In this document: positions 54,183 to 64,000 of the stretch, piece after piece
Layout of the letters: each line of letters opens with the position of its first letter
Position numbering within the stretch: position 1 is the first letter of the stretch
DNA from: Hippasteria phrygiana
Lineage: Eukaryota > Echinodermata > Asteroidea > Valvatida > Goniasteridae
Assembly: GCA_037893225.1 (NCBI GenBank)
Contig: JAZGUH010000364.1
Span: 186,001 to 250,000 of the forward strand
Reading direction: 5' to 3'
DNA length: 64,000 nucleotides
The notes under the pieces: generated by a model
Told to the model about the DNA's origin: nothing
Databases searched by the model: none
Seen by the model: the letters and a program-made list of their open reading frames with translations, nothing else
Program-made: the position numbers and the translations under genes

Positions 54183-54757
54183 ATAACCCTTTCGCTACCA
54201 GGAGAAATAATGCACTCATTACCACAATACCAGTCCCCTTTGTAAAAATTTCATTGTATAGCGCCCTCGTAATTCAGCGAGGAGAAAGGCCGATAAGATC
54301 TAACACAGTATGTGAACAGGATAGACCCGCCAATCTCCCACCCCCCCCCCCCCCCCCCCCCCCCCCCCGTTCAAGGTTGTGTGAAATTGGGTGTGCAGGC
54401 AAACCGGCTAATTCTCCCACCCCTATCAACATTGCATTGGGGGGGGGGGGGGAGGGGGATGAGTGGGAAGGGAGATGAGTGGGAGGGGAAGGGAGGATGG
54501 GGGAGGGGTATTGGGGGGGGAGGGGCGGCGAGGGGGGGGAGGTGGAGAAACAATTATTTATATTCACATAACTGTGATCTGGAATGTTTCAAACTACGGT
54601 CGCGGTGCACGCAGATGCGAGATCGACTTTTTGTCGATAGGGGGCGCTATTCACATTTTCGCCAAATACAACATGAGCTTGTGCCAAAAGGAGCCACGGT
54701 AAGGAAGTGGCGTGGAACTTTGGTGCCAAGCGGAGCCCATGGTAGTGAAAGGGTTAT
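54183..54757. mobile_element. MITE with piggyBac-like ends, copy 2
   Basis: Same as 41229-41805 apart from C28 for C30, one extra G and one missing G. The left flank reads ATAA rather than TTAA. Confidence 0.75.
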
Positions 54758-54777
54758 AATAAAAAGTTTTTAGGTCC

Positions 54778-54995
54778 TGTGAGGGCGCTGTAACGACGCG
54801 ATTTTCTGGGCTCCAACTAGCTTTGAAAGTGACGTTTGTTGAACTAGCTTGGGATGTGTACTTTTATCTAGCAACCCACTTTGGAAATATGCACCTGTAT
54901 TTATTTGCGCTTTAGAATGTTTAAACTTTCTTGAGTTATCTGGACATTCACTATATACCATACCCCCCAAAAATTGTAGAAACAGCGCCCTCACA
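54778..54995. mobile_element. MITE with TIR TGTGAGGGCGCTGT, copy 2
   Basis: Same as 41826-42043. Confidence 0.8.
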
Positions 54996-55387
54996 AACGG
55001 TTCATTATTCTATTATTGCGAACGTGTCACTGATAACTACTATTTTCCTGAATCAGGATGCACCATTTAGTATGTATTACTATTATTTATTACACCAACG
55101 ATATAGAATGTACAAGGTGGAAACAAAACAAACACTCAAAATGATCAAATACATTGCATGTCATGTGCTTTTCCTTTATTTGCAACTTTGTGGAATTTCA
55201 CTGGAAAACATTGGTTCATTACACTGTTTTCAAATCTAAATAGAACAACTGTGTGAACTGTTTCAAAGTAGGAATGATACAAATCGGATTATGCACAAAT
55301 ATTTACATATATATTTTTTGGGTAAATATAGAAATTTAATTACTACAAAATATTTACATATATATTTTGGGTGTAAATATAGAAATT

Positions 55388-55839
55388 TAATGATTACAGG
55401 CCCGGCCAACACTGGAAAGAAGTTTATGTTAAATCCCCTAAATGACATATTCCGCACATTTACAAACTCTGCAACGGGTACTTTTGCATGGGTAGGGGCA
55501 GAGTTAAGCGAGGTCATATTTTTGAATGATTTCAGGTGGACACCTAAAATCATACCCTGGAATGACATGCTTCTTCTATTGGAAGGTCAAACGGTTCATT
55601 TGCAAGCACCTAAAACTCACTATGCAAGAGATATTGTTTTTGATACGACAGCCCAATATTCTGTACTGGAAAACAGCCTTTAGTCTACATAAGTGGTGGG
55701 TCTATTGATGAACATGAGACAGAGATGTCTGTCAGATGGAAAATGTATTCATTTTCTCATCAGATTCCACAAGCCCAACAGCAAGCAGTCACCCCATGCC
55801 CGTACTGCTTTTCACATTTAGTACTTGACAATAGATAGG
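55388..55839 (+). pseudogene. Rep helicase-domain fragment (broken), copy 2
   Basis: Carries the same Walker A change (GKK) and one-base deletion as 42437-42888, so both defects predate the duplication. Confidence 0.85.
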
Positions 55840-56225
55840 AAGGTGGGCGTCGCGCAATTTCTTATATTGGCACTATACAATGTACTTGGTGATTTAAAGA
55901 TAGAAACGGCCATTCCAGCGACAACAACATGCAGATTTTAAAGCATCAAACCCTTTTATTTATTGAACTGTTGCTTTTCATGTGGTGATTATTTCTTTTG
56001 GGTGTAATTTAGGAGGCATTTGTGTTACCTGTAAGGCTGCAAGTAGCGTTGACGACCGTGGCTGCTAATAACACTACAAGTTGTGCAAATTTAAATAGAA
56101 CAACTGTGTGAACTGTTTCAAAGTAGGAATGATACAAATCGGATTATGCACAAATATTTACATATATATTTTTGGGGTAAATATAGAAATTTAATTACTA
56201 CAAAATATTTACATATATATAGGTC

Positions 56226-56987
56226 ATCATTAGGCTAGGCTAACCGTTCAGTTCAGTTGTAAGGGATCTCCTCCCCCCCCCTTCCAAATATATTTTTAGA
56301 GAAACCTAAAAATATTTAGAGAAACCTACTATTTTATGCTAATGAGACCGTGTTGAGTCAAACCACAATCTACTAGTCTAAGGCTAATGAAAGTTGATTG
56401 TTTCCCGTTACTCGACCGACTCCTGTGTTCCTGCCGGACCCCAGTCTTTGCACAAAAAATCATTAGTTTCTATTATAGTAGTTTTCACCCCAACTTTAAG
56501 TAACAGAACATCTTCAAATCTGAAGTTTATTGCTAATCCTCCACACATTATCTGAGAAGGTCGACCATGAGCAGACTTGACATCCTGCAGCAGGCTGCCC
56601 AAGCGGCATGCAAGTGCAATGGAGTATGGCTACAATGCGCTACAGAAATACTGGTGAATAATGGGATTCAAATAACTGCGTTTGCAAGAAGCATTTATTT
56701 ATTGTTGTCTGAGGGAAGGGGTAAATATAGAAATCTAATGATAACAGGCCCGGCCAACACTGGAAAGACATTTATGTTAAATCCCCTAAATGACATATTC
56801 CCCTGCGTACACGTTCCAGACTAACTCCCTATGATGTGTCGGAATTGTGGTATCCAAAGGACTGAAGACACGCCTCCAATTAATGGCCTTTGCTGATCAG
56901 CAGAAGGAGGAGGGGAAAACGGACATCGCTCAGTTCATCATCAACAAGGGCAAAAGGGTTGTACACGAGACAATCTAGGTATACGTA
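56226..56987 (+). pseudogene. Scrambled Rep copy, copy 2
   Basis: Same junction of exon 2 start to exon 1 end as at 43850, here near 56801. Confidence 0.8.
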
Positions 56988-57488
56988 ACCTGAAGTCTAT
57001 ATGTGAAACATATCGGATTATTCGGAAATATTTACATGTCAGCATCAGTTTCCTTCACTTGGGACTTGGTTCGATATTTGACAATTTGGAATGAAACATT
57101 GCTTCATTACACTGTTCATAAACATTTACATCCAAGTATAACATGGTGTGAAATGTCTCCAAAAGTAGGCATGATACAAGTCGTTTCATTCTACACTGTT
57201 ACATGTACTTGACATACATGTATAAGTTTCCTTTACTGGGGAATTAATTTCTTTAAACTAGGAATGAAAAATCATCGGTTCATTGCAGGGCATGATTAGT
57301 TTCTTTTAATTGTGACTTTTGTGGAATGCCTCAACCATAGGCATCAAACATCGGTTCATTGTACTGTTTACCCCCCAAAAAAGAATTCACATTGAAATAG
57401 AACAATTGTGTATCAATTGTATCAACTAGGAATGATACCAATCTAATAAGTTGGTGACACAATACTGAAATGTCATGCTCAGTTTCGG

Positions 57489-59155
57489 TCACTTGGGACT
57501 TTTGTGAAATTTCTCAAAGCAAGGAATGACACACATTGGTTCATTACACTGTTTACAAATCATGCGTGTTTGTTTTCGCTTTTGCAAACGTCTGTTGCTA
57601 CAAACAACACAGTCACGTTTTTTACCAGATGGGTTCTTGCCAGGATAGTGTGCTTGCTCTATGCAACCCCCTGCTATGTTGATCTTAGAGTGTCGCTGTC
57701 CACGCTGTGTTGTATTGCGTTTCCAACCTAACAGTAAACCCTCTACAACACTTATCCGAAATTCTAGAGTGCTCATTTTCTGATTTGAAGCTATACTGTT
57801 AAACACTACCGTGGCATTCAGCAAACATACGTCAAGCATATTGAAGAATACACGTTTCCACCATTTCATGCTCCGATGTTTGTGAGTGTAATACTGAAAA
57901 CATTGACCAGCGAGATCAGTCCCTCCCATGTTTTTATTGTACGTCATGACCGAGCTAGGTTTATTAATGTCACGAAATCCTGTGTCGCTCTTCCTACAGT
58001 GAATCTTCTTTGCGGTAAGGCTGCAATCACCAAAAGTGGTTAGTAAAACAACACGTTTTGTATCTTGCCAAACTATACATAATTGGTCTGCTTTCTCTAG
58101 GAAACGGGGGGCATCTCCTTGTCTCAGTTTCCATTTTTTTGGGTTCGCGTCGTGTGGCATTCCCTGTGTAGTGTACCGCGCAGTTCCACAAAAGCCAAAT
58201 CCTAGTTGTGACAACTTGCATACAAGGGCTGGGCTTGTGTACCAATTATCACAAAATATGATATGTCCCTTGTGTTCTAGTTCTTTCACAAGATCCATGA
58301 CGACTTGTCCCGCAACAGTGAGACTGGCTGGATGAAATTTGGACGAGTCCGAAGTTGATGCATTGACATTAGTTGGCCGGTTCTTGGCAGCTCCTGTGTA
58401 CAGTTTCCAAGCACAGGTGTATCCTGTTTGTGACTCATTCAAGGAGAAACACTTCATACCCCATTTGATTGGTTTTCTTGGCATGTACTGTTTAAAACCT
58501 AGTCTTCCTTTGAACCTAATCATACACTCATCAGGAGACAGGTTCTGTCCAGGACTGTAAACAGCGAGAAACGTTGGTAACAGGAGATCTAATAATGGGC
58601 GAACTTTCACAAGTTTGTCACGTTCCAAGCCTTTGGGTTGAGGGATCTGGTTGTCAGAGAGGTGTAGAAACCGAAGAATGGATGTGAATCTGTTCCGGGC
58701 CATGACAGCTGGGTAGAGTGGGATCCGAAGAACTTCCGATGTACACCAGTACATACTGTACTGAGGCATGCTGTTTATGCCCATGGCAAGGAGAAGAGCA
58801 ACGAAGGACATCATTTCTGGAAGGGTAGTCGGTGTCCACGAAGATTGCAGGTGTGCATGTGCAACAATACTTTGTTGCGCATAGCGATTGGTTTCACATA
58901 CCAGCATATCCCAAACTGCTTGACTCCAAAACAGTTGGAATATCTGGAGTGGCGTAAAACCCCTGAAGTCACCTCTAGGCCCAGTATCTGCTGTGAACTT
59001 CAAGGGATGACGGAGAAATTGAGTTGTTTCTTGCCAACCAGCTCGAAAGTTTGGAGGAGGCCTAGTAGTACGCCTACCTTGCGCACGGCCATTGCATGGT
59101 GGTACACAAAATCCGTCAGAGTCCTTCGCCGTGGACGTGCTCGTCGCTGCTGTAT
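57489..59155 (-). CDS. piggyBac-type transposase, exon 2, copy 2
   Basis: The encoded 555 residues are identical to copy 1, including all three catalytic Asp residues and the cysteine-rich tail. The acceptor is the same. Confidence 0.95.
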
Positions 59156-59881
59156 CTATGTATGACAAAAAAGTCAAAAGACACAAACTTTAGTCAAACT
59201 GATATGAACGCAAAGTTCATGAACAGATAGTTTGATAAATAAAAATGTTGTCTTTGCAACCAAATTCACATAAGTTACAGCACTGAGAAGAGGCAAAACA
59301 ATTTTTTTTTTCTGTTTTGGGGGGGGGGGGGGGGGGGGGGGGTCATGACCATACAGTCATGACAGCATAAAGTCAATGACATCAGCAGTACAAAATGTGA
59401 CCACGACTATGCAGAAAATCTTTCAGCCAACGGAAAGGAAGAGGTTGAGCTACATCGCCTACAAATGTGATTGCAATGAACAGTTATCCGTGAAGTGAAC
59501 AATAACAATAGACCGTAAATGATGTACTGTGGTGGGAGTGGAACATGAACGAAATGTGGGCGGGAAGAATTGACTCTTTTGAATAACAATGAAGAAGATC
59601 ATAACGCCACTCGTGCAGGATCTCATGCAATATCGTGCAGAGTGATGGCATATATTTAAAGTACGGCCTCTGTTGGCCTATTCAGGGAAATAAACTAACG
59701 TAACGATTTTTCAGACTTTCTCAAGATAAAAGACCAAATGCTTAAGCTCTAGTCAGCTAAAAACTCAAATCAGAAGGTAAATTACAGCACATATTTATGC
59801 ACCTTTACAAAATAAAAAATAGTGATATTTCCCATCCAACTGCGTCCCAAACTTTTTTTAGTGTTGCATGTTAAACGAATT

Positions 59882-60503
59882 TGGGTCAACTCTAGTCCGA
59901 GTAACTTGGACCATTTATCACCGTTTTTTAACATTCGGACATGATCTGGCGATAGTAGGGGTAAGTAGGGTCAAAGGAAGTCTGCAGTGATCGAGTGATG
60001 ATTCCAAAAATAATCTGAAATCTCAACAAAAACATCCTAGATACTAGATACGCCACCTACGGAACAAGTGGAGTTCCATGATTAGATGGAGTTCATCTAA
60101 TCTTGGAACTCCACTTGTTCTGTAGGTGGCGTATCTAGTATTTTGGTGGTCGTTTCAAGGGTAAAATCAGATGTTGTTGTTGCGATTTCAGACATATTTT
60201 TGGAATCACCACTCGATCACTGCAGACTTTATACTTGGACCCTACTATCGCCAGATCATGTCCCAATGTTTAAAAAGGCGAAAGGGTCCAAGCATGGTAA
60301 AATTTAAAAGAAACATGTCCAAGATTTTAATCTGTAATTTCCAGTGAAAAACACATTGCCACTCTACCCCTCAGCATCACCATGTGGCGTTCTAAGTTCT
60401 GTCCGATTTTGTGCCATTTTCTGCATATGTTCATGTAATGAAACCCATGGAGGAAGGAATATTCCTTCCTCCATGGTCCAAGTTACTCAGACTAGGTCAA
60501 CTC
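59882..60503. mobile_element. Foldback element cluster, copy 2
   Basis: Same as 46931-47552, including the 32-bp palindrome (60445-60476). Confidence 0.8.
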
Positions 60504-61123
60504 GTACCCGGGTCAACCACAGACCTTCGCAAATACCGCCTAGATGAGACGTCACAATGGTTACCAGGGACGTGGGAAAGAAACACGCACCAAAATCGCT
60601 CCCATTTCCATCCCACAATCCCTTGTTTGTGACCATTGTGATGTCTCGACCAGGCGGTATTTGCGATATGGTCTATGACGTCAACGCAACGCGTAGCCTC
60701 GATTGCACAATCCGTTAGTTCTTCTGAAATTATTATCTGGAGTAGGTATATGCACACGAGTTGACTCGGTGAAACTTAACCCCTTGACCCCGGGTTTTAG
60801 ATAGGAGGCGCCGGGGCACCAGGTCGCGGGTTATGCAGCCAAGCAAAACGGAAACAAGAGGCTTGTGCAGCCAAGCATAACATACACAATAATACACCAA
60901 TAATGGTTGAAAGTGCAGAGATTGACACAAATAAAAGGCAACCGGCCTGGTCACAATTTTCAATCTGCACGTATTTGTGTCAGCCGTACGCAAGGGGTTA
61001 TAAACATTGGTAAAATGGTAGGATGGGTACCGGGTATGCCTTTTTTCTTTTTCTATACGACGTACTCCGAGTCGGCGGGAAACAATTTTATAAAATGAGG
61101 AGTATTAAGCATGTTAAGCTCAC

Positions 61124-61241
61124 CTATATCACTGTCGTCGGAGTCAAACGTGTCTTCGAATTCGTCGTTATCTGAGTCGCTTTCTGAACCACTATCTGCT
61201 AATATTTCGTCCAATATCCTACCATTTACTTCGTCGTCCAT
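61124..61241 (-). CDS. piggyBac-type transposase, exon 1, copy 2
   Basis: Identical acidic 39-codon exon with the same donor and phase as 48173-48290. Confidence 0.85.
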
Positions 61242-61549
61242 GATGCAAATCATACACAGCGCCAAAAAGTAACGTCGATGACGCTTGCAAGTTGCATGGG
61301 TACGCGACGCGACAGAAACCTTTGTGTCGCTAGAGGGCGCTAACCATTTTCTCGGAGCGCATAATAATTACCTTGCTGCCAAACATCTACGTTTGAACCA
61401 TAGCTGGATATAATAATAACAACTTGTTGCAAGTGTTTGTAATGGCTAGTCAGTTTCGTCATGGTTTCGTTAATCTTTAAGCACAACAAGTTTTACAACC
61501 GTGTTAACGTTTCTTAAAAACACAGTGCGCAGGGGGGGGGGGGGGGGGA

Positions 61550-61591
<42 letters not shown>

Positions 61592-62091
61592 AGCTTTAAA
61601 ATGGCACGTACTGGCAATAGGGGGGGGGGGGGATGCTACTGCCCGGTGGTGTACATGTGCGCACGTACGTACCCGATAAATTTGACTGTCCGAATTTACA
61701 TCCTCCAGAGCCACGCATGTGCAGTAAGCACAATTTTCAAAGGTCAAAAAACTTATGCAGTCACGCCACACAGACTATTATGCAAGATGGTCAACTTGGA
61801 CGGTTGACCATCTAGTAGTTTGTATAAAAGATAAGAACAGTAATTTCTCTTTATTCGGTTTACCATGGTCAAATGGTCAACCGTGTGTATATATTACATC
61901 ACATACGCGGTGGGTATACCGGGGTAAGCCGTCGGTGGTTTGTCATAGGGGGCGCTGTTTGTACGTGTTACATTATAAATACGCGGGGCTTGCGAAACTA
62001 CTGATCTCAATGCTGCGCTTGTGGCGTGAACACCACTGACTTGACTGATGAGGGGCGTGACACCGTAGTTATTGTTGATTTTCATGTCGAT
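61242..62091. promoter_or_regulatory. Divergent promoter region, copy 2
   Basis: TATAAATA at 61974-61981; same G runs and GTT microsatellite as copy 1. Confidence 0.6.
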
Positions 62092-62907
62092 ATGTCTCGT
62101 TTACTTGGTGTTCGTCAAGTACGCCAGGTTTATTTAATTACATACAGCAGGGCAAATATCCGAGTCGGTATTATTGAAGGTCGTCAAGATGTTGCTGACA
62201 AAATTGTGTCTGCATTTGATATGTGTGGAACTGCACAAGTCATGCACTGGGCATGCTCTCGAGAATTTCATGCCGATGGAGGTACGCACTACCATATGTC
62301 GATCAAATTGGACAGAACTCAGCGTTGGTTACAAGTTAGAAACCATTTACAACATCATCATGGGATGGCTGTACATTTCTCCTCAAACCATCACAATTAT
62401 TACAGTGCCTGGAGGTATGTGACCAAAACTGACCGAAATTATATCCAATCCAGGGGACATCCTGATTTAACAGATTCAGTACCACCAAAGACTGACGCTG
62501 CTTCTCAACTTCTCACTTGGAACTCTCAGTCTCAGTCTCAGCCCGAGTTTCCGTCTCAGTCACAGCCCGAGTTTCCGTCTCAGTCACAGCCCGAGTTTTC
62601 GTCTCGGTCACAGCCCGAGTTTTCGTCTCAGTCACAGCCCAAGTTTCCGTCTCAGTCACAGCCCGAGTTTAGGTCTCAGTCACAAATCCCGGATTCTGCG
62701 ATTCCCCCCAACAGTCCCACACATCAACGGATGCGTACACGTTCCAGACTAACTCCCTATGATGTGTCGGAAATTGTGGTATCCAAAGGACTGAAGACAC
62801 GCCTCCAATTAATGGCCTTTGCTGATCAGCAGAAGGAGGAGGGGAAAACGGACATCGCTCAGTTCATCATCAACAAGGGCAAAAGGGTTGTACACGAGAC
62901 AATCCAG
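62092..62907 (+). CDS. HUH endonuclease domain of Rep-like protein, exon 1, copy 2
   Basis: Same 272 codons as copy 1, HUH and YxxK motifs intact, donor CAG/GTATAC at 62908. Confidence 0.85.
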
Positions 62908-63764
62908 GTATACATAAGCTGAAGTCTATATGTGAAACGCACACAGTAACTATTAACTAAAACTAAGACAAGCCCAAAATTGCTGCCCAAAATTCCATGT
63001 GGGTCGTAGGGGTGTTGCTACGCACCAGTTGGCGATAGGGTTCCATTACATGAAAATATGCAGAAAATGGCACGAAATCAGACCGAACTTAGAACGCCAC
63101 ATGGTGATGCTGAGGGGTAGAGTGGCAATGTGTTTTTCACTGGAAATTACAGATAAAGACCTCTTGGACATGTTTCTTTTCAATTTTACCAGGGTTGACC
63201 GAATGAATGTGTTTTTATATTCCCCTCCCCCAAACCACCCCTCAAATGATCGTCAATCTCTGGGCCCAGGTCTAAATGTAGCCTCCCATCTCTATGCCAA
63301 ATAGACCCACCTGTTGCTTTTTGTTTGCAAAACTAAATTTGAGGTAATTGAGCTGTAGAGATATGTAAACTTATGTGAATTATCTTGCCCTCGGGCCTGA
63401 TATAGGTCATTAGGCTAGGCTAACCGTTCAGTTCAGTTGTAAGGGATCTCCTCCCCCCCCCCCCCCCCCCCTTCCAAATATATTTTTAGAGAAACCTAAA
63501 AATATTTAGAGAAACCTACTATTTTATGCTAATGAGACCGTGTTGAGTCAAACCACAATCTACTAGTCTAAGGCTAATGAAAGTTGATTGTTTCCCGTTA
63601 CTCGACCGACTCCTGTGTTCCTGCCGGACCCCAGTCTTTGCACAAAAAATCATTAGTGTCTATTATAGTAGTTTTCACCCCAACTTTAAGTAATAGAACG
63701 TCTTCAAATCTGAAGTTTATTGCTAATCCTGCACACATTTTCTTTTTTGAAATATTATTTGCAG

Positions 63765-64000
63765 GAGGCTTGGGAACTCTTCGAGTCCCGTGAGACGCTG
63801 AGAAGGTCGACCATGAGCAGACTTGACATCCTGCAGCAGGCTGCCCAAGCGGCATGCAAGTGCAATGGAGTATGGCTACAATGCGCTACAGAAATACTGG
63901 TGAATAATGGGATTGAAATAACTGCGTTTGCAAGAAGCATTTATTTATTGTTGTCTGAGGGAAGGGGTAAATATAGAAATCTAATGATAACGGGCCCGGC
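63765..64000 (+). CDS. Rep-like protein helicase exon 2, copy 2 (partial)
   Basis: Starts after the same acceptor; runs off the window at GGGCCCGGC within Walker A. The rest of the domain lies outside. Confidence 0.85.

Larger units (their letters stand above)
41231..54184. repeat. 12,954-bp tandem unit, copy 1
   Basis: Every landmark recurs at +12,951 to +12,954 (transposase 44538 and 57489; Rep 49141 and 62092). Differences seen by eye are homopolymer lengths only: C30/C28 at 41387, G7/G8 near 41571, GG/G near 41727, CCC/CC near 42142, C18/C19 at 50502. Copy 1 starts at the TTAA that precedes CCCTTTCGCTACC. Copy 2 starts at the same terminus preceded by ATAA. Confidence 0.93.
54185..64000. 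repeat. Tandem unit, copy 2 (truncated by window end)
   Basis: Corresponds to 41231-51048 of copy 1. The window ends inside Rep exon 2, at Walker A. Confidence 0.93.

Noticed and set aside
41229..54184. Claim that the 12.95-kb unit is a single piggyBac transposon
   Set aside because: Its left end has a piggyBac-like terminus, but that terminus belongs to a 577-bp MITE with its own right end; no matching inverted terminus was found after Rep.

Overview
The window is animal nuclear DNA, most likely from a marine invertebrate. Spliced genes with GT/AG introns, Ty3/Gypsy, piggyBac, pogo, Tc1 and tyrosine-recombinase (Crypton-like) elements, many foldback MITEs, ACATGT microsatellites and long G or C runs all point that way. 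The style resembles echinoderm or other non-vertebrate deuterostome genomes, but I cannot name a species. Almost everything recognisable is mobile or mobile-derived. No rRNA, tRNA or CRISPR array was seen.

Layout. 1-1.3 kb: a 626-bp foldback with a 9-bp target duplication. 1.7-17 kb: a multi-exon tyrosine-recombinase-derived gene. Its 63-bp repeat array is split by a 9.65-kb terminal-inverted-repeat element, which itself carries a young Gypsy element (identical 150-bp LTRs) and a smaller nested DNA element. 17-27 kb: a decayed second Gypsy element with broken catalytic motifs and an internal perfect palindrome, bracketed by ~600-bp direct repeats. 27-33 kb: a CRE-rich tandem array, one possible exon, a skipping repeat region and a retroelement-like ORF fragment. 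33.6-41 kb: a second, frameshifted tyrosine-recombinase gene with a triplicated phase-1 exon, a Tc1 fragment, a pogo transposase pseudogene and a transposase-like pseudogene of a family I cannot place.

41.2-64 kb: a ~12.95-kb unit in direct tandem, with copy 2 cut by the window end. By eye the copies differ only in homopolymer length and in one base at the left junction. Each unit holds an intact spliced piggyBac transposase (594 aa, minus strand) and, head to head with it, a spliced Rep-like protein (495 aa, plus strand) with an N-terminal HUH/YxxK endonuclease domain and a C-terminal superfamily-3-type helicase. Both look functional from their motifs. Broken, scrambled and inverted Rep copies, tandem repeats derived from the transposase 3' end, foldback elements and a 10-bp satellite surround them. 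This linkage of a cut-and-paste transposase to a rolling-circle-type Rep is the most interesting feature of the window. Whether they form one mobile element is not proven, because no terminal repeats enclosing both were found.
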